Both the position numbers and the translations under genes were made by a program. Under the pieces are notes generated by a model. The model was not told the DNA's origin. It did no database searches and saw only the letters and a program-made list of their open reading frames with translations. A DNA stretch of 64,000 nucleotides from assembly GCA_947494705.1 (NCBI GenBank), contig CANLVN010000002.1:620001-684000 (forward strand). Reading direction: 5' to 3'. The stretch is from an uncultured Erythrobacter sp. Its GTDB lineage: Bacteria > Pseudomonadota > Alphaproteobacteria > Sphingomonadales > Sphingomonadaceae. Below, one piece after another: positions 52,970 through 62,262 of this stretch (position 1 is its first letter; each line of letters opens with the position of its first letter).

Positions 52970-54310
52970 TTATGACCCTTGCGGTACGAGGGGTTGGGGG
53001 ATGATGAACCAGCCTTCGCCGAAAAGCGGCTCTAGAGAGGCGGCTTCGTTCGGGTTGAGCAGGTAGTCGTAGAGTTCGTCAAAATCGGCGCGCGCGTCGC
53101 CCGCGATTGCGATGAGGCAATATGTCTTGGCGAATTCTTCACGCAGCGTCTGCTTGCGCTCGTCATCCTTGCGGATCAGCAAGACGGTATCGCGCCCGTA
53201 GATGTCGAGGCCTGTGCGGGTGAGCGCGCGGCGAATGAGATTGGAGCGTTCTTCGGGATTGCTCGAAATCCACGCCACGTGGACGCCCTGTGTCCGCAAT
53301 TGCGAGAGCCCTGCGCCGAGCCCTGCGGGCGGATTGCTGGCCCGCGCTGGTTCGAAGACTCCACCCGCCGGATCGAGATCGATCAGCACTGCCGGCTTCA
53401 CGCCGCCGCACTGGGCACGATCCGGCTCGAGCGAGATGCGGTCGGCGAGCATGGCAGATTCGCGGCTCTCGCCCGATGTGAACTTGCGTTGGTTGGCGTA
53501 GGACAACAGCTGCGTGATCGCATTGGGCGCCGGTGTGACCGCCGGTTCAACCATAGTCCTGGGCGTGGCCGAAACGGGTGGCTCGACCGGCGCTGCGGCT
53601 GCCGCGACCTGTGCCGGGCGAGCGGGTTCCGCAGAAGGTTGGGGAATTGGCTGAGTCACAGGCTTGGCAACAGGCTGTGGTCTGGGTGCCTGCAGCGCTA
53701 CATTTGAAGGTGCCGGTGCGGCAGGGGGCGTTTCCACACTCCGTGCGAGACGCGCGGCGCGCGCAGCCGCCTCTGCCGAACTCATGCTCGCGGCCCCTTG
53801 TGTCGTGCCCGGCGCGCGATAGGCGTCGGCGAAACCGGCATCGCCGGCCACGGAAACGGGCTCCGGTGAGGCAACCGGGGCCGATTGGACAGCCACGGGT
53901 GACGAAGGCGTCATTGCCTGCTTGGGCTCGGAAGCTGCCATGGCGCTCTTGGCAGGGCTTTGGGCAGAAACTTCGACCGGATTTTCCAGGTCGGACGCAC
54001 GCTCGGTGGCGAGGCCAGCTTCGACCGGAGCGATGTCTGCGGCCATTGAAGGGGCGGGTTCGGCGGCTGGTCGAGGCTCAGGTTCGCCTGCCTCGACACG
54101 AACAACTCCGTTAGCGGGATTTTCGCTTTCGATCGGAGCAGGTGCCTGCGCGACGGCCTGACGGTCATCGCCTCGTATATTCGAACCGGCCATCAGACTG
54201 CCTGCCGCCAGAGGGATCGCGGCCACGCAGCCCTGAAGCAGGGTCGCTGCTCCGGCAAGCAGCAGCGCCTTGGCGGCGGGTGTGTGCAGCATGTTCTTGC
54301 GAAGCAACAT
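52970..54310 (-). CDS. Lipoprotein with long Ala/Pro-rich linker and HAD-like C-terminal domain
   Basis: 446 residues. A lipoprotein signal peptide with lipobox LLQGC (cysteine about 28) is followed by a low-complexity Ala/Pro/Glu/Val linker (about residues 40-270). The C-terminal domain (about 285-446) resembles acid-phosphatase-like HAD proteins: motif I is PAVLIDLDPAGGVF, then VAWISSNPEERSNLIRRA and a YCLIAIAGDARADFDELYDY motif. The usual DxDET motif is altered (DLDPA), so catalysis is uncertain. It is 5 bases after scoA and 3 bases before scoB, so it is cotranscribed with both. ATG 54292 is a possible shorter start. Confidence 0.72.
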   Translation of the reverse strand: MLLRKNMLHTPAAKALLLAGAATLLQGCVAAIPLAAGSLMAGSNIRGDDRQAVAQAPAPIESENPANGVVRVEAGEPEPRPAAEPAPSMAADIAPVEAGLATERASDLENPVEVSAQSPAKSAMAASEPKQAMTPSSPVAVQSAPVASPEPVSVAGDAGFADAYRAPGTTQGAASMSSAEAAARAARLARSVETPPAAPAPSNVALQAPRPQPVAKPVTQPIPQPSAEPARPAQVAAAAAPVEPPVSATPRTMVEPAVTPAPNAITQLLSYANQRKFTSGESRESAMLADRISLEPDRAQCGGVKPAVLIDLDPAGGVFEPARASNPPAGLGAGLSQLRTQGVHVAWISSNPEERSNLIRRALTRTGLDIYGRDTVLLIRKDDERKQTLREEFAKTYCLIAIAGDARADFDELYDYLLNPNEAASLEPLFGEGWFIIPQPLVPQGS

Positions 54311-54315
54311 GTCGC

Positions 54316-55038
54316 TTAGGCCTCAGCGCGTTCGCGCACGGTGCGGAACTCGATCTTCTTGTCGTAAGGCGCGCCCAGGATCATGCGATTGACGAAGACA
54401 CCGGGCAGGTGGATTTCATCGGGCTCGAGCGCGCCGGCGGGGACAATCTCCTCGACTTCGGCGATGCAGACCTTGCCGCAAGTGGCGGCAGGCTGGTTGA
54501 AGTTGCGCGCGGTCTTGCGGAAGATGAGGTTGCCGGTCTCGTCCGCCTTCCACGCCTTGACGATGGCAAGGTCGGCAAAGATGCCGCGTTCGAGGATGTA
54601 GGTGGACATGACCCCGTCGTGATCGGGGAATTCCTTGTGCTCCTTGCCCTCGGCTACCTGGGTGCCGACGCCGGTCTTGGTATAGAAGCCGGGGATTCCC
54701 GCTCCGCCTGCGCGCATCCGTTCGGCAAGGGTGCCTTGCGGACAGAATTCGACCTCCAGCTCGCCTGCGAGGAATTGCCGTTCGAACTCCTTGTTCTCAC
54801 CGACATAGCTCGAGATCATTTTGCGCACCTGCTTGGTGCGCAGCAACTTGCCTATGCCTTCGTTGTCGATGCCGGCATTGTTGCTGGCGAATGTCAGGCC
54901 GGTGACGCCGCTGTCGCGAATCGCGTCGAGCAAGCGTTCGGGTATTCCGCAAAGGCCGAATCCTCCGGCGGCGATCAGAAGGTCGTTGGCGATGACCCCT
55001 TCTAGGGCGGCGGCGGCGTCTGGATAAATCTTCGACAT
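54316..55038 (-). CDS. scoA: 3-oxoacid CoA-transferase subunit A
   Basis: 240 residues. Starts MSKIYPDAAAALEGVIAND, with the CoA-binding IAAGGFGLCGIPERLLDAIR and FIL-type GAGIPGFYTKTGVGTQVAEG, typical of SCOT subunit A. It pairs with scoB, although a lipoprotein gene separates the two. First gene of the scoA-lipoprotein-scoB run; the 600-base region upstream holds its promoter. Confidence 0.95.
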   Translation of the reverse strand: MSKIYPDAAAALEGVIANDLLIAAGGFGLCGIPERLLDAIRDSGVTGLTFASNNAGIDNEGIGKLLRTKQVRKMISSYVGENKEFERQFLAGELEVEFCPQGTLAERMRAGGAGIPGFYTKTGVGTQVAEGKEHKEFPDHDGVMSTYILERGIFADLAIVKAWKADETGNLIFRKTARNFNQPAATCGKVCIAEVEEIVPAGALEPDEIHLPGVFVNRMILGAPYDKKIEFRTVRERAEA

Positions 55039-55383
55039 CGAGCTTGCGGGTCCCTTTCGAGCAGCGGATCGAGGTTGATGATAGTGTGTTTCGAACCTGC
55101 GGGCATGGGTTAGTCGGTTGAAATAGCTCTGTCACGCCGATGATTTAGTTGAATGAACACATCGAGTCGCCGCAATGCAGCGTGATCCGACCGATATTGT
55201 GCGATGCAGCAAGGTTCCTGCCTAAAAATTAGGCGGAAATGCGCCCGTGCTAACAAAAAGTGCAGCTATCTTTGCAACAAATAGGGGAATTGGCTCCTTG
55301 CATGCCCTCTGAGTTGCGGAAAATGCAACCCGCCATGCGCCTTTCGCATTTGCACAATAACCGCTCCTCGCGCATACATCATC

Positions 55384-55451
55384 GTGCCTTTCAGGCATCC
55401 TCTCCCAAACTTTCAGGCCCGGCCGCTTCGTGCGTGCCGGGCTTTTTCTTT
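55384..55451 (+). ncRNA. Candidate small RNA with Rho-independent terminator
   Basis: Upstream is a promoter-like pair: TTGCAC (55351-55356), 17 bases, CATACA (55374-55379). Downstream come a short hairpin (TGCCT/AGGCA), a single-stranded CCTCTCCC that could pair with Shine-Dalgarno sequences, and the terminator hairpin. No ribosome site or sound coding frame. Expected transcript is about 65 bases. Confidence 0.35.
55417..55451 (+). terminator. Rho-independent terminator of the candidate small RNA
   Basis: Stem GCCCGGC/GCCGGGC (55417-55423 with 55436-55442) followed by TTTTTCTTT. It lies 200 bases before the next gene and no annotated gene runs into it, so it implies a short transcript. Confidence 0.75.
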
Positions 55452-55648
55452 GGCCGGTCGATCCGCGCGTCATCGCTGGCCGATTCCCCTTCACGCCAAG
55501 AGCGGAAAACCTCGAAACGATCACCTGTGCGATCCGTTAGGGATGGGACGCCCGAACCGCTGCGCGTGGATGCGGAGCGGTTTGCAATCGCCCTACTGCG
55601 ATCCTAGCTAACGCTCGGAGCAAAGAAAAAGCGTGAAGGACTAGCCAC

Positions 55649-57970
55649 ATGGCCGATGCCGAACCTGCCGATACCACCCCCAATGCGCGCCTGCAGGTTG
55701 CGCCCGCCCGGCAGGAAGAATCGGGGCAGGGCATCGCCCGCATGCCGCGCAGTGCCTTCCAGAAACTGGGCATCACCGAAGGCGATGTCGTCCAGATCGA
55801 AGGCAAGCGCATGACTGCGGCCATCGCCATGGCGGCCTATCAGGAGGACGACACTCTGGATGTCGTCCGTCTCGACGGGCTTCAGCGCGGTAATGCCGAA
55901 ACCGCTTCGGGCGAGCACGTCGCGATCTCTGCGGCCAAGTCGCGTCCTGCCACGCGGGTCGTCTTTGCCCCGGCGCAGCGCGAGATGCGACTGCAGGGGC
56001 CGACTCAGGCGCTCAAGCGCAATTTCTTCCGCAAGCCGCTGGTCGCAGGCGACCTCGTTGCAACCACCGGACAGCAGCCGGTGCAGAACATGCCCAGCGA
56101 CGTGCGCCAGCTGCTGCGCGCTCCCGCCTACGCGCTCACTCAGATCCGCCTCTCGGTCCATTCGACCAATCCCAAGGGCATCGTCCATATCGACGAGAAC
56201 ACCGAGGTCGAACTGCGCACGGATTTCGAGGAGCCCCGCGATGCACGCGGGACGGTGAACTACGACGATGTCGGCGGGATGGACGAGACCATCAAGCAGC
56301 TGCGCGAGATGGTCGAATTGCCGCTGCGCTATCCCGAGCTGTTCACCCGCCTCGGCGTCGATCCGCCCAAGGGCGTGTTGCTCCACGGCCCTCCCGGCAC
56401 CGGCAAGACCCGGCTCGCACAGGCGGTCGCCAATGAAAGCGACGCGGAATTCTTCACCATCAACGGCCCCGAGATCATGGGGTCGGGCTATGGCGAATCG
56501 GAAAAGCGGCTGCGCGAAGTGTTCGAGGAAGCATCGCGCGCAGCGCCGGCCATCGTCTTCATCGACGAGATCGATTCGATCGCGCCCAAGCGCAGCGGCG
56601 TTCCCGGCGAGGCCGAAAAGCGGCTGGTCGCGCAGATGCTGACCCTGATGGACGGGCTCGAATCGCGTGCAAACCTCGTCGTCATCGCGGCAACCAACCG
56701 GCCCGACGCAATCGACGAAGCGCTGCGCCGTCCCGGCCGTTTTGACCGCGAGATCGTGATCGGCGTGCCCGACCAGCGCGGTCGTCGCGAAATTCTGAGC
56801 ATCCATACGCGCGGAATGCCGCTGGAAGAAAGCGTCGACCTCGACGAACTGGCGCGCGTGACGCACGGCTTCGTCGGTGCCGATATCGCCGCGCTCGCCC
56901 GCGAGGCAGCGATCGATGCGGTGCGCCGGATCATGCCGCGACTCAATCTCGACGAGCGCACGATCCCGCCCGACGTGCTCGAAGATCTGTGCGTGAAGCG
57001 CGAGGACTTCTTCGGCGCACTCAAACGCATCCAGCCCAGCGCCATGCGCGAGGTGATGGTGCAGGTGCCCAATGTCGGTTGGGACAATGTCGGCGGTGTC
57101 GGCGATGCCATCGACAAGCTGAAAGAGGGGATCGAACTCCCGCTCAAGAACGCCGCCGCTTTCCGCCGTCTGGGTATCCGCCCGGCCAAGGGCTTCCTGC
57201 TCTATGGCCCTCCCGGCACCGGCAAGACCCTGCTCGCCAAGGCGGTCGCCAAGGAGGCAGAGGCCAATTTCATCTCTATGAAAAGCTCGGACCTCCTGTC
57301 GAAATGGTACGGTGAGAGCGAACAGCAGATCGCCAAGCTGTTCACCCGCGCCCGCGCGGTTGCGCCTTGCGTCGTGTTCATCGACGAGATCGACAGCCTC
57401 GTGCCCGCTCGTGGCTCAGGCCAGGGCGAGCCGCAGGTGACGGGCCGCGTGGTCAACACGATCCTCGCCGAGATGGATGGGCTCGAAGAACTGCAATCGG
57501 TGATCGTGATCGGCGCGACCAACCGCCCGACACTGGTCGATCCCGCGCTGCTGCGACCGGGCCGCTTCGACGAGCTGGTCTATGTCGGCACGCCCGACAA
57601 GAAGGGTCGCGAGCATATCCTCGGCATCCACACCAAGGCCATGCCGCTCGCCGACGATGTCGATCTGGGCAAGGTTGCCGGGAAGACCGATCGCTTTACC
57701 GGTGCGGATCTCGAGGACGTGGTTCGCCGCGCCGGACTGAATGCGCTGCGGCGCATGGGCGGCGATGTTGCCAGTGTCGAGATGAAGGACTTCGAAGAAG
57801 CGCTGGAAGACAGCCGCGCCACCGTCACAGCGAAGATGGAAGCCGAATATCGCAAGATGCGCGGCGAGCTGAAAAAGCGCGCGGCGGAAGCCCATCCCAT
57901 CGGCTTCCTCGTGCCAGAGACGCTGGAGCCGACGCGCGCGAACAAGCACGGACCGTCGGAAACGGACTGA
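55649..57970 (+). CDS. Cdc48/VAT-like AAA ATPase with two AAA domains
   Basis: 773 residues. An N-terminal double-psi/Cdc48-N type domain (about 1-190, including GIARMPRSAFQKLGITEGDV) precedes two AAA modules. D1 Walker A is GPPGTGKT with K about 253, D2 the same with K about 526, both with IDEID Walker B boxes, and the arginine-finger regions ATNRPDAIDEALRRPGRFDR and ATNRPTLVDPALLRPGRFDE. Such ATPases unfold proteins with ATP as hexamers; they are typical of archaea and eukaryotes but also occur in some bacteria. No partner or protease gene is adjacent. Likely acquired by lateral transfer at some point (inference). Confidence 0.92.
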   Translation: MADAEPADTTPNARLQVAPARQEESGQGIARMPRSAFQKLGITEGDVVQIEGKRMTAAIAMAAYQEDDTLDVVRLDGLQRGNAETASGEHVAISAAKSRPATRVVFAPAQREMRLQGPTQALKRNFFRKPLVAGDLVATTGQQPVQNMPSDVRQLLRAPAYALTQIRLSVHSTNPKGIVHIDENTEVELRTDFEEPRDARGTVNYDDVGGMDETIKQLREMVELPLRYPELFTRLGVDPPKGVLLHGPPGTGKTRLAQAVANESDAEFFTINGPEIMGSGYGESEKRLREVFEEASRAAPAIVFIDEIDSIAPKRSGVPGEAEKRLVAQMLTLMDGLESRANLVVIAATNRPDAIDEALRRPGRFDREIVIGVPDQRGRREILSIHTRGMPLEESVDLDELARVTHGFVGADIAALAREAAIDAVRRIMPRLNLDERTIPPDVLEDLCVKREDFFGALKRIQPSAMREVMVQVPNVGWDNVGGVGDAIDKLKEGIELPLKNAAAFRRLGIRPAKGFLLYGPPGTGKTLLAKAVAKEAEANFISMKSSDLLSKWYGESEQQIAKLFTRARAVAPCVVFIDEIDSLVPARGSGQGEPQVTGRVVNTILAEMDGLEELQSVIVIGATNRPTLVDPALLRPGRFDELVYVGTPDKKGREHILGIHTKAMPLADDVDLGKVAGKTDRFTGADLEDVVRRAGLNALRRMGGDVASVEMKDFEEALEDSRATVTAKMEAEYRKMRGELKKRAAEAHPIGFLVPETLEPTRANKHGPSETD

Positions 57971-57991
57971 TCCTGCGAGGCGGGAGCGCGC

Positions 57992-59125
57992 CTAGTTCGC
58001 GCTCCCCTCGCCGAGCGCGGCGAGGACTTCGCCGGATGGCGGGCCGAGCGACTTGCCGCTCTCGTCCACCGACATGACCCGGCTGCGCACCAGCGCCTCG
58101 GGCATTTCAGCGGCCAGCCACTGGATCAGCGCTTCGCGAATATCGCAGCGCAAGTCGTAGAGGGTCGGCGAATCTTTCGCCGTCATCAGCAAACGCACCT
58201 CGGTCGCATCACGGGTCAGGTCGGTCACCTGCATGTGCTTCACCCGCCCATCCCAGCGCGCATTGCTTTCGACCAGTTCCATGAACCGTTCGCGGATCGG
58301 ATCGAGTTTGGTCGCCGGATCGACATAGAGGTAGACGGTGCCCAGCAGCTGCGAGGTCGTCTTCGTCCAGTTCTGGAAGATCTCTTCGAGAAACTTCGAT
58401 GTCGGGACCACAAGACGGCGTTCGTCCCACACCTTGACCACGACATAGGTCGTTCGGATTTCCTCGATCCACCCCCATTCGCCCCCGATAATCACGGCAT
58501 CGCCGATACGGATCGGTTCGGTCAGCGCCAGCTGGACACCGCTGATCAGCGCCTTGAGCGCAGGCTGTGCCGCCGCGCCCACCGCCAGTGCGGCGAGGCC
58601 AGCGGACGCCATCAAGGTGACACCGATGTCGCGAATGCCGGGAATGGATAGCAGCATCAGCCCGACCGTCACGAAGACGATAAGGAAGGTGGCGATCCGG
58701 TTGAATATCGTCAGCCGCGTCTGGGCACTGCGCGCGCGCAGATTGTCCTCGGTGTCGATGTCGTTCTTGAGCTTCAGCGTGTTGATCAGCGCATGGAGCA
58801 GCGTGATGGCGATCCACCCGATCAGCGCGGGCATGACGAGGCCTGCGACCTTCTCCCACAAGCTGTCGAGCGCGGGGACCTCGCGGGCGACCAGCACCAG
58901 CGCGAGCGCGATCATGGCGTAGCGGGTTGGGCGGGCAAGGCGACGCAGGACGATATTGTCGGCCTCGCTCTTACTTGCCCTCACCACGCGGAAGAGCAGC
59001 CGGAACACCACCGTATGGATGAATAACGCAACAGCTATCGCGACGATCGCGCCGGCAAGCGCGAACAGCGTTTCCCCGGCCCATGGCGGGAGGTCGGGCG
59101 CGATCTGGGCGAACCAATCCTGCAC
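57992..59125 (-). CDS. MscS-family mechanosensitive channel
   Basis: 377 residues. Four N-terminal membrane segments, then the pore helix and beta domain: GVTLMASAGLAALAVGAAAQ, then ALKALISGVQLALTEPIRIG, and a GGEWGWIEEIRTTYVVVKVW region. C-terminal soluble domain is about 120 residues. The third member of the family in this window. It converges with the Cdc48-like gene, with 21 bases between. Confidence 0.9.
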   Translation of the reverse strand: MQDWFAQIAPDLPPWAGETLFALAGAIVAIAVALFIHTVVFRLLFRVVRASKSEADNIVLRRLARPTRYAMIALALVLVAREVPALDSLWEKVAGLVMPALIGWIAITLLHALINTLKLKNDIDTEDNLRARSAQTRLTIFNRIATFLIVFVTVGLMLLSIPGIRDIGVTLMASAGLAALAVGAAAQPALKALISGVQLALTEPIRIGDAVIIGGEWGWIEEIRTTYVVVKVWDERRLVVPTSKFLEEIFQNWTKTTSQLLGTVYLYVDPATKLDPIRERFMELVESNARWDGRVKHMQVTDLTRDATEVRLLMTAKDSPTLYDLRCDIREALIQWLAAEMPEALVRSRVMSVDESGKSLGPPSGEVLAALGEGSAN

Positions 59126-59189
59126 GCAATGCAGCTTAGGCCATCAGGGCGTCAGCGCAACCTTCGCACCTGCACAATTTTTGATTGGC

Positions 59190-62030
59190 TCAGTGCGCGT
59201 CGTCCCAGCTGGCCCCGGTGCCGATGTCGATCGCGAGTGGCACGTCGAGCGTCACCGCCGGAAGCGCGGCCTCGGCCATAACGCGCTCGATGATGGGTGA
59301 GGCCTTCGCGACATCGCCCTCGGGCAGTTCGAACACCAGTTCATCGTGTACCTGCAGCAGCATGCGCACATCGGTGAGACCTTCGTCGCGCAAGGCGGGT
59401 AGCATCCGGACCATGGCGCGCTTGATGATGTCGGCGCTTGTGCCCTGGATCGGGGCGTTGATCGCGGCACGTTCGGAGCCCTGGCGTTCGGCCTGGTTCT
59501 TCGACTTGATGCGCGGGAACCACGTCTTGCGACCGAAGAGCGTTTCCGAATACCCGAGCTCGCGCACGGTTTCGAGCGTTTCCATGATATAACGCTGGAT
59601 GCCGGGGAAGCGCTGGAAATAGGTGTCGATCATGTCCTGCGCCTCGTCCGCCTCGACTTCGAGCCGACCGGCAAGGCCCCAGCGCGAAATGCCGTAGAGA
59701 ATGGCGAAGTTGATCGTCTTGGCCCGCGCGCGGGTATCGCGGGTGACTTCCCCGAACATCTCCGTCGCGGTGCGCGCGTGGATGTCCTCGCCATTGGCAA
59801 AGGCCTCCTTCAGCGTGTCGACGCCCGCCATATGCGCGGCGAGCCTGAGTTCGATCTGGCTGTAGTCGGCGGCGAGCAGGACATTGCCTTTTTCGGCGAC
59901 GAAGGCTTGGCGGATGGTGCGGCCGATCTCGGTACGGATCGGGATATTCTGCAGGTTCGGGTCGGTCGAGGACAACCGCCCGGTCTGCGCGCCGACGAGG
60001 CTATAGCTCGTATGCACGCGGCCGGTATCGGGGTTGATCTGCGCCTGCAGCGCATCGGTGTAGGTCGACTTGAGCTTGGACAGGTGCCGCCATTCGAGCA
60101 CCTTTTCTGCGATGGGTCGAGCCGCCTCGTCCTTGGCGAGGTTCTCGAGCACCGACTGGTCGGTCGAATAGGCGCCGCTCTTACCCTTCTTGCCACCCTT
60201 GAACCCCATTTTCTCGAACAGCACCTCGCCTAACTGCTTGGGGCTGCCGACGGCGAATTCCTGTCCCGAGATCTCGTGAATCTCGCCTTCGAGCGACTTG
60301 GTCGTTCCGGCGAATTCCTCCGACATTTTTGCCAGCCGGGCGCGGTCGACCTTGATGCCCTCGCGCTCCATTCCCGCAACCACCGGGATCAGCGGACGAT
60401 CGACACGCTCGTAGATTTTCGTCCCGCCCTCTTCGGCGAGGCGCGGCTTGAGCATGCGGTAGAGACGCAAGGTTACATCGGCATCCTCGGCGGCATATTC
60501 GGTCGCGCGGTCGAGCGGGACTTCGCCGAAGGGGATCGCCTTCTTTCCGGTACCGCAGATGTCCTTGAACTTGAGGCAGGTGTGGCCGAGGTGACGTTCG
60601 GCCAGCTCGTCCATGCCATGGCCGCCGCCCATGCCCTCGCCGCGTCCGGCGTCGAGGTCGAAGCTGATGACCATCGTGTCCTCGATCGGGCTGACCGCAA
60701 CATCGTATCGCGCGAGAACGTTGAGATCGTACTTGCCGTTCTGGAAGACCTTGAGGACACTGTCGTCTTCGAGCATCGGCTTGAGCGCGGCGAGCGCTGC
60801 ATCCATCGGCACCTGATCGGGCTTTTCGTCGAACATGTCCGACCCGCCATGCGCAAGCGGGATGTAGCACGCATCGTTCGGGCCAAGCGCCAGGCTAACG
60901 CCAACGAGGTCGGCCTGCATTGCATCGAGCGACGAGGTTTCCGTATCGACCGCAACCAGCCGTGCGGCTTTCGCGCGTGCGACCCATTCCTCTAGCCGGT
61001 CCAGAGTCTGCACCGTCTCATAGGTGTCGCGGTCGACCTTTGGCATTTCGGGCAGTGGCTGGCGGTTGCCCTCGGCACTTCCTGCATCGCCCGCCTTGTC
61101 GGCCTTGGCCGGGTCGAGGTTGTTGGGCCGGTCCGGGCTGCCCGAGCCCGCGCCAAGCCGCTTGAGAAGCGAGGTAAATCCGTGCTCTTCGAGAAAGGCC
61201 GCGAGCGGATCGGTCGGCACGCCGTCGAGCTTCATGTCCTCGAGCGGCACGGGAAGGTCGCAATCTTCCTTGAGCGTGACCAGCACGCGGCTCATCTCTG
61301 CGTCTTCGCGGCCTTCGATCAGGCGTTCCTTGAGCTTGGACTTCTTCATCTCGGGCGCTTGGTCGAGCGCGGCGGTGAGCGAACCGTGCTCCGAAATCAG
61401 CTTCGATGCGGTCTTGGGGCCGACGCCGTAGATGCCGGGAATGTTGTCGACGCTGTCGCCCATCAGCGCGAGCACGTCGCCAACCAGCTCGGGCGCGACG
61501 CCGAACTTCTCCTCGACCTCTTCGATATAGATGCGCGCCGACTTCATGGTGTCGAGCATGTCGATCTTTGCGCCGTTCTCCTCGCCGACCAACTGCATCA
61601 GGTCCTTGTCCGAGGAGACGATGGTGACGTTCCACCCCTGGCGCTGGGCGGCGCGGGCATAGGAGGCGATGAGATCGTCGGCCTCCAGCCCCTGTTCCTC
61701 GATGCAGGGCAGGCTGAAGGCGCGGGTGGCGTCGCGGATCAGCGGGAATTGCGGGCGCAGGTCTTCAGGCGGTTCGGGCCGGTTGGCCTTGTATTCCGGA
61801 TAGATGTCGTTGCGAAAACTCTTCGAATCCTTGTCCAGGATCACCGCCAGGTGAGTCGGGCCTTCGGCGGCGTCGAGATCGTCGGCCAGCTTCCACAACA
61901 TCGTCGTATAACCGTAGACCGCGCCGACCGGGGTCCCTTCGGGGTTCGTCAGCGGCGGCAGGCGGTGATAGGCGCGGAAGATGTAGGACGAGCCATCGAC
62001 GAGGTAGAGGTGCTGTTGCTCAGTGGACAT
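59190..62030 (-). CDS. polA: DNA polymerase I
   Basis: 946 residues. 5'-3' exonuclease domain about 1-290 (YLVDGSSYIFRAYHRLPPL, GVGPKTASKLI). An active-looking 3'-5' exonuclease domain follows (VAVDTETSSLDAM near residue 357). Polymerase motif A is LLAADYSQIELRLAAH, motif B RARAKTINFAILYG and motif C LQVHDELVFE. It fills gaps and removes RNA primers. Normal full length for alphaproteobacteria. Confidence 0.97.
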   Translation of the reverse strand: MSTEQQHLYLVDGSSYIFRAYHRLPPLTNPEGTPVGAVYGYTTMLWKLADDLDAAEGPTHLAVILDKDSKSFRNDIYPEYKANRPEPPEDLRPQFPLIRDATRAFSLPCIEEQGLEADDLIASYARAAQRQGWNVTIVSSDKDLMQLVGEENGAKIDMLDTMKSARIYIEEVEEKFGVAPELVGDVLALMGDSVDNIPGIYGVGPKTASKLISEHGSLTAALDQAPEMKKSKLKERLIEGREDAEMSRVLVTLKEDCDLPVPLEDMKLDGVPTDPLAAFLEEHGFTSLLKRLGAGSGSPDRPNNLDPAKADKAGDAGSAEGNRQPLPEMPKVDRDTYETVQTLDRLEEWVARAKAARLVAVDTETSSLDAMQADLVGVSLALGPNDACYIPLAHGGSDMFDEKPDQVPMDAALAALKPMLEDDSVLKVFQNGKYDLNVLARYDVAVSPIEDTMVISFDLDAGRGEGMGGGHGMDELAERHLGHTCLKFKDICGTGKKAIPFGEVPLDRATEYAAEDADVTLRLYRMLKPRLAEEGGTKIYERVDRPLIPVVAGMEREGIKVDRARLAKMSEEFAGTTKSLEGEIHEISGQEFAVGSPKQLGEVLFEKMGFKGGKKGKSGAYSTDQSVLENLAKDEAARPIAEKVLEWRHLSKLKSTYTDALQAQINPDTGRVHTSYSLVGAQTGRLSSTDPNLQNIPIRTEIGRTIRQAFVAEKGNVLLAADYSQIELRLAAHMAGVDTLKEAFANGEDIHARTATEMFGEVTRDTRARAKTINFAILYGISRWGLAGRLEVEADEAQDMIDTYFQRFPGIQRYIMETLETVRELGYSETLFGRKTWFPRIKSKNQAERQGSERAAINAPIQGTSADIIKRAMVRMLPALRDEGLTDVRMLLQVHDELVFELPEGDVAKASPIIERVMAEAALPAVTLDVPLAIDIGTGASWDDAH

Positions 62031-62262
62031 GCGCCGTCTGCTAGCACCGCTTTGCGAGGGGCGTAAGCGCTATTGATCGGTGCCCGCATCATGGCTGGAT
62101 AAAGGCGGAAATATGGCAAATCAGGCAGGCCCTGCCACATTTCGCTTGATCTGCCACATTTCGGCCATTATTTCGGTTTGCGGAGCCGGGGGAGAAATCC
62201 GGCTTTGAAGTGTGCGGCCGATGGCTCGCGCTTCATCCAATCGCTGAATGAAGGAATACATT

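Larger units (their letters stand above)
55039..55648. other. Long intergenic region between scoA and the Cdc48-like gene
   Basis: 610 bases, the longest gene-free stretch of the window. It holds scoA promoter sequences, a small palindrome GCCTAA-AAA-TTAGGC near 55231-55245, the candidate small RNA and terminator at 55384-55451, and a further 200 bases to the ATPase start. Short frames here lack ribosome sites. Confidence 0.6.

Noticed and set aside
55384..55611. 75-codon plus-strand frame starting at a GTG in the scoA-Cdc48 gap
   Set aside because: It runs through a Rho-independent terminator hairpin and has no ribosome site.
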